The translations under genes were made by a program, and so were the position numbers. The notes below the pieces were generated by a model, which saw nothing but the letters and a program-made list of their open reading frames with translations, had not been told where the DNA came from and made no database searches. Positions 52,780 to 64,000 of a stretch of 64,000 nucleotides of DNA are shown here, piece by piece. Origin of the DNA: Phymorhynchus buccinoides (taxonomy: Eukaryota > Mollusca > Gastropoda > Neogastropoda > Raphitomidae); the NCBI GenBank assembly GCA_017654935.2, contig CM065693.1:24677102-24741101 (forward strand), given 5' to 3'. The stretch's first letter is position 1; each line of letters opens with the position of its first letter.

Positions 52780-53850
52780 GTTCCTGGATGTGTATTTCTA
52801 TTTGTGAGTGTATGTATTTTCTATGTATATTTGTAGTAATGTTGTGTTACAGGATTTATGTTTGCATGTTTGCTTAAAAATGAAAAAAACACCCCACTCT
52901 TAGTAATCACTACTTATTATTATATAAAACTTCCAACCTTCTCATTTCAACATGACTAAAAACTCAGTCACTTACTCATTCACTCTATCAAATCAGTAAC
53001 ACAAAGACACACTTTAGATTTTAAATGCAATTTATTGTTTGACTGATTGATACATTTTTATGCATATATATGTTACAATTGTTATCCATATATGCTTAAT
53101 ATTGAAAATGCATGTTGATGGATGGGTGTGTGAGAGAACGAAGGAATTGTGGAGTGGAAGGATGAGAGAGGGAAATAAAATATGTTATAACAAAAATAAT
53201 AGCTTTTTATACGAAAAAGGATCGGCTCACTGCGACATTTCTTAGTGACATCACAAGTGGTATCATGGCATTTTTGTATGCTATTCGGTGGCTTCCTACT
53301 ATGACTGCTAGATAACAGAGGGCGAAGTTGTCATTGCGGCGGGCTGGACTAGACTTTTTTGATAGTGGAAATGTCTTGCCCAGGGTACATCCCCACTTTC
53401 TTGACCAAAGAGAGTTGAGGACAGTTAGTGTTAACAAACCCATTGGCTGCAGTATTAGAGCCAGTGCAAAGGCCCCATATTTTGAGATTCATAATCTTTC
53501 AGAAAAGATGAAGCTGTACCAGAACAACCCAGTAATCTTTCCCATTACAAAAAATAAAATAAAATGCAAAGCTATCGTATAGCTCTCATTGGCCCCTACT
53601 AAGCAATAATAATGAATAGTACTTATATAGCACATAATCTTGCTAAGCAACTCAAACTACTCAACTACAGGTTAATGTAAAAAAAGAAGAAGATAAAAGC
53701 CATCTGAGCAAATGCATGAACAGCATATGGATTACACAATTTATCCTTCGGCAACTTGTATTTTTTAAGATAACGAAGTAGGGGCCAACACAGAGCGCTG
53801 TACAATAGATGCTTTCCCACAGTTATGGAACATTTGCTAAATACAATACG
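52780..53850. other. Unassigned intergenic sequence
   Basis: A frame at 53328-53582 is open but has no recognisable motif. TAGTACTTATATAGCAC at 53619-53635 looks like a reversed LINE or SINE 3' tail. Confidence 0.35.
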
Positions 53851-53854
53851 TATA

Positions 53855-54580
53855 CTGCTCACAAAAATAGGGGATATTGACTTTGCAATATCACCATGGG
53901 TTCAATAACCAGATCAAAAGTTTCATGTCATGTGAAAATGATAGTTCAGCCTTTCTTGCCTGTAAAATCAAAGACAAAAATCAATTTTAAAATGTCACGC
54001 GACTGCCAGAGGCGATAAACATCAGTGGGTGTGTTATTCGAAATCACAAAACACCTTTACACAGTTGACAGATTGTTGGGCCACTGTTTGCTACCAGGCA
54101 TTCAAGGCCATACTTTCTCATGCTCTGGAACAGTCTCCTGAAAATGTTTCTGGAGGATTAATGTTTTCCTGGCGTCCCTAGATCTTCTTGCGAGCAGATT
54201 TTAACCTCCTAAATGACAATGCACGTCTCAACTGAGGACATTATGTGCAAGATCACCTCCACATCCACGAAACCCAGACCTTCTGACGGTCTACAAGGTC
54301 CCTACACATTTTTAATCGAATGCCCCGCTATGCCTTGCAGGACATCGTGGTCCAATACATTTTCAACTGTTTTATGACAATTGTGTGACTTTTGGACATC
54401 GCACCTATTGGTGTCCGTCTTCTCTGGCAATCACGTGATGTTTCAAAATTAATTTTAGTCTTCGAGTTTATGTTCAAGGAATAACATACTTTTGTTTTTG
54501 AAATTGAATAGAATTTGTGATTTCGTTATTGAACACATGGTGATCTGACAAAACAGAATATCCCTACTTTTTGTGAGCAG
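53855..54580 (+). mobile_element. Degenerate Tc1/mariner-like element
   Basis: TA-flanked terminal repeats CTGCTCACAAAAATAGGGGA at the left and TCCCTACTTTTTGTGAGCAG at the right. The interior still gives LLNDNARLN and IFNRMPRYALQ-like wording, a ruined version of the DNARPH region of Tc1 transposases. 726 bases, non-functional. Confidence 0.75.
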
Positions 54581-54619
54581 TATATGTTGTCCATACATTC
54601 TCTTATTGGTCTAAAAATG

Positions 54620-54772
54620 GAGCTTGGTACACGTTAACATTATTCACAAAATATATCTATTTCCCCATGGCAACACAATGAGTTGTAAGTCATATTATGG
54701 GTGGCCTAACACTGTGTTGCCATGGGGAAATAGAGATATTTTGTGAATAATGTTAACGTGTATCGAGACCTT
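54620..54772. mobile_element. Hairpin MITE
   Basis: Arms of about 50 bases: ACACGTTAACATTATTCACA on the left, with the complement TGTGAATAATGTTAACGTGT on the right; CCCCATGGCAACACA lies inside. Loop about 35 bases. Confidence 0.85.
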
Positions 54773-54774
54773 TA

Positions 54775-55680
54775 GCTTGCCATTTATAACAAGAAAAGCT
54801 GAACAGTAGACCGACCAGCCCCGTTCTCCCCTATGCGTGAATTTTGTGTATTAAATAAGTTTGATTTCTTTGAGAAAACAGCGTTCATGCAGTCCCTTTT
54901 TGAGCATCGTTATTGTACAGCTGACGACAAGCAAAAGTTGTCCGTGTTTTTTGTTTAACGGAATGCTTTGGTCTTTAGACAATTCATAACGTCTGTTTGT
55001 GGTGTTTAGCTGCTTTTGCATGGAGTGCTTTGATCAATAAACGCATAATTAACCCTTTTACTTCGGCTTGGTTTGTTTAGAAAAGATGAAGATAAAAATA
55101 CGTTTGGTTAGTGAATGACGTTGATGAGTTTACAAACATAACTGCAGTTAATGAAATCACACGCCTTAAATACAAAACAACCAACTAAGACAAAAACAAA
55201 CAATCAGACAAACAAAAACAAAAGTAAACAATGAAACCAACCAACCATCCAAACAAACAAAAACAAGACAAAGCAAAACAAACAAATAAAAACAAAAATA
55301 AACTCATGTACAGTTATTCTTTCAATTACAATTGCAGTAATATGTTCATCAACATTGAGAAGAAAAAGTAAAACCATCACTAGTAATTGAAAAGAAGACG
55401 ACAAGTTCAAATGAAACGTGTTTAAAAATGAGATGTGTTTAATTTACTAAAAGCGATAGACCTAGTACATGAACATATTCGAAAAGTTACACAGGAAAAT
55501 GGAGAAATAGACCCACCAACAAACATATTTACAAACAAAGCAACGAACTAAAAAAAAAAAAAAAAGAAAAAGAAAGCATAACCTCTTCATCATAGGTAAT
55601 AACCATCTAACTTGTGTGTTTTTTTGTTTGTGGCACAAGTCACAAACCTATAGCTCACTTTGTCGGTCGGTCTGTCTGTC
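54775..55680. other. A-rich intergenic sequence
   Basis: CAAA-rich stretches (55180-55300) and an A run at 55551-55575. No gene recognised. Confidence 0.45.
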
Positions 55681-55685
55681 GGTCC

Positions 55686-55745
55686 AAAATTGTCGCACTT
55701 CAAAGTGAGGCTGCAAAATTGTCGCACTTCAAAGTGAGGCTGCTC
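55686..55745. repeat. Tandem duplication, 29-bp unit
   Basis: AAAATTGTCGCACTTCAAAG with TGAGGCTGC occurs twice in tandem. Confidence 0.9.
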
Positions 55746-55971
55746 TTTAAAATGATGTTTCGTTTTCAATTGTCGCACGCCACAAACGATTGCGAATCCG
55801 CGCTTGTTAAACCCTGCGTTACTCATAACGTTAAGTTTGAATCAAAAATAATATTTTTTTTAGAAGAACACCTTTGTTTTGACAATGTAATTGTGAGTCA
55901 AGTCAAGCTAAAACAATTGTTTTTGTAGAAAATTGCGACAACCGACTACCTGTTTGGCAACCTATAATCAG

Positions 55972-56193
55972 CGTAGGGGAAGACGGGGTAAAAAGCGCAT
56001 GGGCGGGTAAGAAGCCCACCCCAATTATCTCATGAAATGAAGCAAATTTCAGTCTCATTTTGCCCATGAGACGAGCGTTAATGTCTAGCATTCGTCTCAT
56101 GGGCAGATTTGACTGAAATTTTCTTTATTTCATGAGATAATTGGGGTGGGCTTCTTACCCGCCCATGCGCTTTTTACCCCGTCTTCCCCTACG
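55972..56193. mobile_element. Long hairpin MITE
   Basis: Begins CGTAGGGGAAGACGGGGTAA and ends in its complement. The arms continue through GCGCATGGGCGGGTAAGAAG and CCCACCCCAATTATCTCATG, about 100 bases each, with a loop that is itself partly paired (CCCATGAGACGA versus its complement). Confidence 0.92.
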
Positions 56194-56429
56194 AAAACAA
56201 ATAATTATATCGAATTGCTATCTCCTTCACAACTGGTGATTTTAGAAAAAACCCCACTGTAGTTAGAATTGCTTCACTAGGAATAAAAAAAGCTATGACA
56301 GTGGGAAAAAAGAGTATGTGGATCGACGACACGTGTTGATCTGAATCAAATTTGATTTCGAAACTTGTTTAAAACTGTCATGTTCGAAAGGGTTGAATTA
56401 AAATATGAGAAATCAAAGAAGTTGAGGGA

Positions 56430-56550
56430 CACACGCACATGCGGACACATGCGCGCCCGCGCGCGCACAAACATGCACAGACGCGTACGCCCACGCCCAC
56501 AGACACACAAACACGCACACACACGCACGTGCAAACGCGCACATACACAT
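56430..56550. repeat. CA/CG-rich microsatellite
   Basis: ACACGC, GCGCGC and CACGCAC units. Confidence 0.85.
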
Positions 56551-56768
56551 AATTTCAATTTCAATTTAATAATACAATAATAATAACTGTAATAATGAAT
56601 GAAATAGAAACACCCGAAGGTGCTCATGGGACCCAGAGATGCACCAGCCACGCCCGCCCTATCAACGCGAGAGCAGCCCTGCCCCAGCCTAGGAAGTCCG
56701 TGTTGTGTTACTGGGGAGCAGGCACACACGGGACATTCCATTATACAATACGATGTAAACCTTTGACC

Positions 56769-56772
56769 CGTC

Positions 56773-56805
<33 letters not shown>
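56769..56805. repeat. Poly-G tract
   Basis: About 36 G with no interruption. Confidence 0.97.
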
Positions 56806-56839
56806 GATGAACTGGTGGCTCGCCTTGGCATAAGGCTGT

Positions 56840-57115
56840 GTCAGTTCAACACGACATAAGCTAGAACACCAAGGCTACATCAAAAATAATGTTGTTATGT
56901 TCTGCATATGAGAGGATTGTCTTTAGCCATGACAAGCTCATAGCATAACATCATCAGTCTAAAATCCCCCAAATTCGTGGTGGGGTAATCAAAATAACGG
57001 TCATACACGAAATGTTCTCATCTCTAGCTGGTGCATTTGTACCATAGTGTTCAAGTGCTTCGGCTGTTGGGATGATCCCTGGAGTCTTTAAGCCAGGGCA
57101 AGACAACAACAACAA
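56840..57115 (+). repeat. Interspersed repeat, family D, copy 2
   Basis: Reverse complement of 27950-28240, ending in AAGACAACAACAACAAC, a tail as in SINEs. Confidence 0.75.
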
Positions 57116-57283
57116 CAAGAACAGGTGAACACAAGCACAAAATACACATACGAATCAAACAAAACAAAGCTGCAGTGATTATCAAATAACTTTTCTCGAT
57201 CTTATGAAAATTTTGCTCTTTTCAATTGGAACTTTGGCCTGGACATAAGCTGACAAAAAAAGAGACCGATTTCTTACACTAGC

Positions 57284-57811
57284 GAACAAAAGTTAAGGCC
57301 CAGAAAGACAATCATCTCCGAAAACTCACGAACTCAATAAAACGCACCCAGCTCATAACAAAACTGAATTTATTCTTTTAACATTAAGTTCATTCCAAAA
57401 AATCATTAATCAGAACGAGTTCAGTCAACAAAATGCCCCTTTCAACAACTTCCCCCTCCTCTTGAAAAGTCACACGCAGAATCAATTATCGACCAAAAGT
57501 TAAGGCCCAGGGCCCGTATTCACATTGAGATAGCATGAGACTTAGCATCATGCTAACTTAGAAGCTCTTCCAAAAGTCCTATTAAATCCTATAGGACATT
57601 GGAAGAGCTTCTAAGTTAGCATCATGCTAAGTCTCATGCTATCTCAACGTGAATACAGGCCCTGAAAGACAATCATCTCCGAAAACTTTATGTTAAAAGA
57701 ATAAATTCAGTTTTGTTATGAACTGGGTGCGTTTTATTGTTGAATTTATTCTTTTAACATGAAGTTTTCGGAGACGATTGTCTTTCTGGGCCTTAACTTT
57801 TGATCACTAAT
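57284..57811. mobile_element. Composite DNA element with repeated GTTAAGGCCC ends
   Basis: ACAAAAGTTAAGGCCCAGAA at the left and TTCTGGGCCTTAACTTTTG-like at the right (TTTCTGGGCCTTAACTTTTG). An internal direct copy stands at 57490. AACATTAAGTT and AAAACTGAATTTATTC are repeated in both orientations. No transposase. It looks like two copies, one broken by the MITE at 57506-57664. Confidence 0.7.
57506..57664. mobile_element. Nested hairpin MITE
   Basis: GTATTCACATTGAGATAGCA at the left, complement TGCTATCTCAACGTGAATAC at the right; the arms run to GAAGCTCTTCCAA over about 65 bases. Inserted within the GGCCC end of the composite element. Confidence 0.9.
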
Positions 57812-57982
57812 GTAGTTACATAGTTTCTTGGCAAAATACTTCAATGTGCTTCAAATTATGGACATTCAATTACAAAATGATAATCATCACCAATAACACG
57901 CACGTCCAATTTGTCACACACAGGTCCTGTCGGTCAAGTCCGAGTCGTCGTCCTGTTTCAATTGATAATTTATGACAACTGC

Positions 57983-58312
57983 ACCTTCTTCTTCTTCTTC
58001 GATCGCTCAGACAGTTTCCTGTCAATTATGAGCGCAGATGCGTCATGCTGCCGTTATGAGTCTAACTAATAAATAGTTAGGCCCAGCAAATCCGACTTCG
58101 GCAGTAGGAAATCTTTTTGAAAGTGTTTCTTGAAAAAAGGCAGGAGAATGGACCGGTAAGGTAGAAAGATAGTAGATGACAGTAAGCAAAGGGAAAAGGC
58201 ATAGTCAAAGACAGTGACAGATTAGAGGAATTAGAGGAAGTTACAAGCACAAGAACTACCAGAAGGTGGGGGACCTATTTATACGAAAGACCCCCCGGAA
58301 TCCCAACGGGGG
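57983..58312 (+). repeat. SINE-like repeat, family B, near-complete
   Basis: (CTT)n, GATCGCTCAGACAGTTTCCT, GAGCGCAGATGCGTCATG, then the core from GGAGAATGGACCGGTAAGG to CCCCCGGAATCCCAACGGGG. Confidence 0.8.
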
Positions 58313-58475
58313 TTGACAACTGCATCTACATTTCATCACAATTATAATCTATGTATCAGGCAAAGTCATGAAATGCTTTTCTCTGCGAAACTTTAGTTTA
58401 TACTGCCTATGATAAATACACACATACATACAGACACACACGGGTGCGCACGCATGCGAACACTTATGCATACAC

Positions 58476-58635
<160 letters not shown>

Positions 58636-58740
58636 AACACGTGCACATTGTTTTGTACGCAAACAGTTGAAAACAACTTTTTTTTTGATGGTAATCTTCG
58701 AGTGGTTTCCAATTGCTGCTTCCAGTATATTAAAAAATAA

Positions 58741-58822
58741 CACACGCACACACGCACGCACGCACGCACGCACGCACGCACACGCACACGCACGCACACG
58801 CACACACACACACACACACACG
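58741..58822. repeat. CA/CG microsatellite
   Basis: ACGCACGCAC units, then (CA)n. Confidence 0.95.
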
Positions 58823-59470
58823 CCTTTTAAAAAGTAATAAGTTTTCGAAAAACAACGTAACAATGTATTCACAATTATTTTGCTCTCGAAACATTGGTAT
58901 TTTACAATTTTATTATAGCTGACATTTAACATGACCACATATTCGAATAATGCGAAACTCTTTGAAGGAGAGAGCTGATAATGTAATTGAAGAAAAATTC
59001 ATTCCAAAAACAATGTCTGTCTTACTCCTTTAAAAAAATGCTTTGATCTGTTGTACTGACACTTTATATCTTTGAAATTGTTCCCCAATATTAAAAATAA
59101 GTAATAAAAAAAACAGTTCATGATTTGTTTTTCTCACTTTTTTAATGGTAAAGTTTGAAAACTTTTGAGACTCCTACCAAAGTTGATGCATCCAGAAATA
59201 AATTAATTAATGAAGCGAGTCTTTATATTGAAATGGTACCTTTGAAATAGCAACAATAGTGTGATCTTTACGCATACGTTAAGAAAACATGTTGGCAATA
59301 TCAACAAGCTTTCATTCAAATGTTATTCATTGTCTTTGCCTCTGCATGCTGAGCACTCGAAGACTTGAATTGAACATTCATGAAAGCTGTTTTCTTCAAG
59401 CAGAACAATGATTCAATTTTCTTCAGTGGAGTACGACTTTATAACGGGAATTGTAAACATTATCCATACT
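58823..59470. other. AT-rich sequence, nothing recognised
   Basis: No coding frame of note and no repeat shared with the rest of the window. Confidence 0.4.
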
Positions 59471-59845
59471 GGACGACCCCACCCCTTCCATGAGTGTCTC
59501 CCCGTGTGGATACCGTGCACGCGTGGGTCTTTCGCAAAAAATAGTTCCCCCACCTTCTTGAAGTTCTGTGCTTGTGACTTCCTCTAATCTGTGACTCTCT
59601 TTGACTCTGCCTTTCCCCTTTGCTTTCTAGCATCTACTATGTTTCTGACTTTCTCATTCTCTTGCCTTAGCAAAATTCTGCTTAATAGTTGTTCTCCTTT
59701 GAGCTCCTCTGAAATTGGAATGTGTCGGCTGTACGCAGCGGCAAGAGCAGTGAAAATTGAAAACCGGACACATACGTACCTTACCCATTATGGCCATATG
59801 GCCTGGGAATGCAGGAGAAGAAGACGACGACGAAGAAGAAGTAAA
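59470..59845 (-). repeat. SINE-like repeat, family B, minus orientation
   Basis: Runs from TGTCTCCCCGTGTGGATACC through CCCCCACCTTCTTGAAGTTC and GAGCTCCTCTGAAATTGG to CCATTATGGCCATATGGCC and a GAAGAAGAC tail. Confidence 0.8.
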
Positions 59846-60225
59846 CATTATGATAATAACATTATCCATGTCCAAATTATAGATTTGTGAGAGGCTATAT
59901 TAAGAGTTTCTTGTGTCACAGAGAGAAGTAAGCTTACCTGTTTAAGATAAAAACCACATGAGTACATTTTGAAAGGTGTCACAAATCTAGTTCTTTTAAT
60001 GACATATTGAAACCTTTGCAAACAAGTCATCCTCAGACAAACCTGATCTTCATCTTCACATTTACATTTACACTCTTTCATCATGGCAACAGAGTGAAAC
60101 GATTACTTGCATATCAATGTGTCGCTATGGGGAAAGAGTGAAAACTATTAAGTGGTGTTGAGATCATTAATAACAAGGGCATCGCCGAGCGGCAGCAACG
60201 CATTGTGACAATGCAAACCCGGCCA
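59845..60225. other. Unassigned intergenic sequence
   Basis: No gene recognised. Confidence 0.35.
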
Positions 60226-60850
60226 GAGTTATGTCCTGCCCCCCCCCCCCCCCCAATAAACACACCACTTTCCACCCTTACAGAACGCATAAAATACATA
60301 GCCCAAAATTTTAAGCGATTCTGTTCAGTAGTTCACGAGATACAGCTGAAATTTTATACAAACTTCCTTGCACCGAGTGATGTCCTCTCCCCCACCCCCA
60401 CCCCCCAATAAACACACCACTTTCCACCCTTACAGAACGCATAAAATACATAGCCCAAAATTTGAAGCGATTCTGTTCAGTAGTTCACGAGATACAGCTG
60501 AACGTTTATACAAACTTCCTTGCACCATGGTACACCACCACACAGAATTTGAAGCGATTCTGTTCACTAGTTCACGAAATAAAGCTGGGGGTGAAATTAC
60601 ATAGCCCAAAGAAGGAAATTTCGGTTTTCAAGGTCAAACTTCAAGGTCAAGGTCAGCACGGTGTTGATTAACGAAAGGAAGCTTCCTTTTCAAACTGTCT
60701 ACCCCTCTGCCAATTTTAATCAAAATCCAAACAGTAGTTTTTAAGATAATCGATACACAGACAGACAGACACACAGACAGACACACACACAGACACACAG
60801 ACACACAAACCGATCGCAATACCTCGGCCTCTGGCCGGGTAATAATGTTT
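60225..60850. repeat. Interspersed repeat, family E, with 152-bp tandem duplication
   Basis: AATAAACACACCACTTTCCA at 60255 and 60407 mark two units; a partial third begins near 60520. AAGCGATTCTGTTCA-TAGTTCACGA occurs three times. Ends with (CAGA)n and ACACAGAC runs to 60810. Confidence 0.82.
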
Positions 60851-61029
60851 TTGAACATTGAATGCTGCATTCTCTCCACAAGAAAAATAGCGAGTGCTCT
60901 GTGTGTGTCAGATAAAAAACACCACATGGATAGTCTTGTTCGTCTCCTTGATAATACATTTTTATTTAAAAACCAACAATGAACGTGTACAATTACTTCT
61001 GTATATAGAAGTTGGTCACCACCACAGAA

Positions 61030-61102
61030 GAACAAGAAGAAGAAGAAGAAGAAGAAGAAGAAGAAGAAGAAGAAGAAGAAGAAGAAGAAGAAGAAGAAGA
61101 AC
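61030..61102. repeat. (GAA)n microsatellite
   Basis: About 24 units of AAG. Confidence 0.97.
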
Positions 61103-61394
61103 GAAAACGGGAGTAGATTGGTGAACGACAGAAAAAGAAAATTGAAAAGACGAGAAGGAACAAAAAAGACAAAGAAGTGGACGAAGAAAGAGGTCACCAA
61201 ATGGATTAGATTATGATGATAATGGATTAGATAAGATTAATGGTGGTGGTAGTAGTAGTAGGCCTAAGTATCTTGTCTGAAGACTCTCTGGATGTCATGC
61301 TCATACATGACAGTTTCCATTTGCTTCCCCGAAGAACGTGAAGATGGCACTAAGAGAAAAGACTCTTACATAGTTTGCAAGTTGCTCTCTTTGA

Positions 61395-61612
<218 letters not shown>

Positions 61613-61755
61613 GACTGCGGAGAGAACGTGAGAGATGGGGATGGGGGTGACGGTGATGGCTGGATGGTCATTTCCATGTGGAGAGCTATATAGTGGGGAT
61701 AGGGGTGAGAGTGGAAGATGACAAAAAATAATCAGAAAACTGTCAAATAATATTA

Positions 61756-62056
61756 GGCTCGATACAGATCAGTGTCCTGGCCACACCACAACATGTTTGA
61801 CATTTGTTTGACAAACGGCAGCACGCCTTGTTGCATTTGACTCGTTGACAGGTTAAACGCAAAAGCGGGCCTGCTACTTCCAGTCTCCCTTCCCCAAGGA
61901 CCCAAACAACATTGGCGAGGGCGGGTCAAACGCGTACACGACGCACGCCAGTAGGCGTGGATGACATTTGAGTAGGTGTGGAAGGAAAAAACCAAACCTC
62001 AGCATGAAATAAACTAAATGCTTTGTTGTGGCCAGGGCATTTATCTGCATCGAGCC
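61756..62056. mobile_element. PIF/Harbinger-like MITE
   Basis: TIRs of about 35 bases (GGCTCGATACAGAT, TGTCCTGGCCACA and their complements) flanked by TTA at 61753-61755 and 62057-62059. TTA is the usual Harbinger target duplication. 301 bases, non-coding. Confidence 0.75.
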
Positions 62057-62059
62057 TTA

Positions 62060-64000
62060 CACTGACTGGAAATGGGTCAACGGTGGGCATGTAGGCACTG
62101 GGGGTGACTGGAAATGGGTCAACGGTGGGCATGTAGGCACTGGGGGTGACTGGAAATGGGTCAACGGTGGGCATGTAGGCACTGGGGGTGACTGGAAATG
62201 GGTCAACGGTGGGCATGTAGGCGGTGGGGGTGATTGGAAATGGGTCAACGAAGTACAGGCAGGCATCGGGGTGACTGGAAATGGGTCAACGGTGGGCATG
62301 TAGGCACTGGGGGTGACTGGAAATGGGTCAACGGTGAACAGGCAGGTATCGGGGTGACTGGAAATGGGTCAACGGTGGGCATGTAGGCACTGGGGGTGAC
62401 TGGAAATGGGTCAACGGTGAACAGGCAGGTATCGGGGTGACTGGAAATGGGTCAACGGTGGGCATGTAGGCATTGGGGGTGACTGGAAATGGGTCAACGG
62501 TGGGCATGTAGGCATTGGGGGTGACTGGAAATGGGTCAACGGTGGGCATGTAGGCACTGGGGGTGACTGGAAATGGGTCAACGGTGGGCATGTAGGCATT
62601 GGGGGTGACTGGAAATGGGTCAACGGTGGGCATGTAGGCATTGGGGGTGACTGGAAATGGGTCAACGGTGGGCATGTAGGCACTGGGGGTGACTGGAAAT
62701 GGGTCAACGGTGGGCATGTAGGCACTGGGGGTGACTGGAAATGGGTCAACGGTGGGCATGTAGGCGCTGGGGGTGATTGGAAATGGGTCAACGAAGAACA
62801 GGCAGGCATCGGGGTGACTGGAAATGGGTCAACGGTGGGCATGTAGGCACTGGGGGTGACTGGAAATGGGTCAACGGTGAACAGGCAGGTATCGGGGTGA
62901 CTGGAAATGGGTCAACGGTGAACAGGCAGGTATCGGGGTGACTGGAAATGGGTCAACGGTGAACAGGCAGGTATCGGGGTGACTGGAAATGGGTCAACGG
63001 TGAACAGGCAGGTATCGGGGTGACTGGAAATGGGTCAACGATGGACAGGCAGGTATCGGTGTGACTGGAAATGGGTCAACGGTGAACAGGCAGGTATCGG
63101 GGTGACTGGAAATGGGTCAACGGTGGGCATGTAGGCACTGGGGGTGACTGGAAATGGGTCAACGGTGGGCATGTAGGCGCTGGGGGTGATTGGAAATGGG
63201 TCAACGAAGAACAGGCAGGCATCGGGGTGACTGGAAATGGGTCAACGGTGGGCATGTAGGCACTGGGGGTGACTGGAAATGGGTCAACGGTGAACAGGCA
63301 GGTATCGGGGTGACTGGAAATGGGTCAACGGTGAACAGGCAGGTATCGGGGTGACTGGAAATGGGTCAACGGTGAACAGGCAGGTATCGGGGTGACTGGA
63401 AATGGGTCAACGGTGAACAGGCAGGTATCGGGGTGACTGGAAATGGGTCAACGATGGACAGGCAGGTATCGGTGTGACTGGAAATGGGTCAACGGTGAAC
63501 AGGCAGGTATCGGGGTGACTGGAAATGGGTCAACGGTGGGCATGTAGGCACTGGGGGTGACTGGAAATGGGTCAACGGTGGGCATGTAGGCACTGGGGGT
63601 GACTGGAAATGGGTCAACGGTGGGCATGTAGGCACTGGGGGTGACTGGAAATGGGTCAACGGTGGGCATGTAGGCACTGGGGGTGACTGGAAATGGGTCA
63701 ACGGTGGGCATGTAGGCACTGGGGGTGACTGGAAATGGGTCAACGGTGGGCATGTAGGCGCTGGGGGTGATTGGAAATGGGTCAACGAAGAACAGGCAGG
63801 CATCGGGGTGACTGGAAATGGGTCAACGGTGGGCATGTAGGCACTGGGGGTGACTGGAAATGGGTCAACGGTGAACAGGCAGGTATCGGGGTGACTGGAA
63901 ATGGGTCAACGGTGAACAGGCAGGTATCGGGGTGACTGGAAATGGGTCAACGGTGAACAGGCAGGTATCGGGGTGACTGGAAATGGGTCAACGGTGAACA
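62060..64000. repeat. 41/42-bp minisatellite with higher-order structure, runs off the right edge
   Basis: About 46 units, each with ACTGGAAATGGGTCAACG. Type A is 42 bp (GGTGGGCATGTAGGCACTGG); type B is 41 bp (GGTGAACAGGCAGGTATCGG); rarer types C (AAGAACAGGCAGGCATCGG) and D (ATGGACAGGCAGGTATCGG). The 42-bp A units keep a false 14-residue reading frame on the minus strand (MPTVDPFPVTPSAY), which B units break. Confidence 0.96.

Noticed and set aside
53328..53582. Small gene
   Set aside because: 84 codons, no motif, no nearby promoter or splice signals that decide it.
62328..63836. Proline-rich repeat protein (MPTVDPFPV...) on the minus strand
   Set aside because: The frame holds only in runs of 42-bp units and is broken by each 41-bp unit; it is a product of the repeat length.
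62060..64000. CRISPR-like array
   Set aside because: Units are directly adjacent variants of 41 or 42 bp; there are no unique spacers, and the genome is animal.

Overview
The window looks like animal nuclear DNA, probably from a mollusc or another lophotrochozoan. It has spliced genes with long introns, GT-AG junctions, a RING/B-box gene, degenerate non-LTR retrotransposons, a Penelope-like element with a GIY-YIG domain, several tRNA-derived SINE-like repeats, TTAGGG-like interstitial repeats, and very many CA/GA/AT microsatellites. Species cannot be read from it. There is one run of Ns (21001-21500), a scaffold gap.

Only two host genes are well supported. On the minus strand, 335-10439 holds seven coding exons of a ZNFX1-type protein (NFX1-type zinc-finger SF1 RNA helicase, an antiviral and small-RNA pathway factor in other animals). 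All seven exons join in frame to 1607 codons, with helicase motifs split across exons and then the cysteine-rich zinc-finger tail; the C-terminus lies off the left edge. On the plus strand, 27242-43698 holds a three-exon TRIM-like gene (RING, B-box, coiled coil, long C-terminal region with an NHL-like stretch), joining in frame to 647 codons. Its two introns (about 4.4 and 10.1 kb) are packed with transposable elements.

Layout: 0.3-10.4 kb ZNFX1-like gene, with repeats in its introns; 10.4-19 kb repeats (SINE-like copies, an LTR-like block with 76-bp repeats, a telomere-motif hairpin, microsatellites); 19.1-21.0 kb a tandem array of about 140 bp units running into the gap; 21.7-24.2 kb a Penelope-like element fragment among microsatellites; 25.5-27.0 kb a pogo/Tigger-like DNA element; 27.2-43.7 kb the TRIM-like gene, whose introns carry a LINE split by an insertion, a 1.46 kb foldback element and three larger LINE copies; 43.7-47.6 kb its presumed 3' region, with a tRNA-derived SINE and an 895-bp near-palindrome; 48-52.7 kb LINE remnants with a piggyBac-like MITE; 53.8-58.3 kb several DNA elements and hairpin MITEs; 59.5-61.6 kb SINE-like and satellite-like repeats; 61.75 kb to the right edge a Harbinger-like MITE abutting a 41/42-bp minisatellite with higher-order structure.

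No operon-like or CRISPR-like system is present. The two genes are both of families used in innate immunity, and the window is rich in inverted repeats that would fold into dsRNA if transcribed. A functional link between these facts is only a hypothesis.
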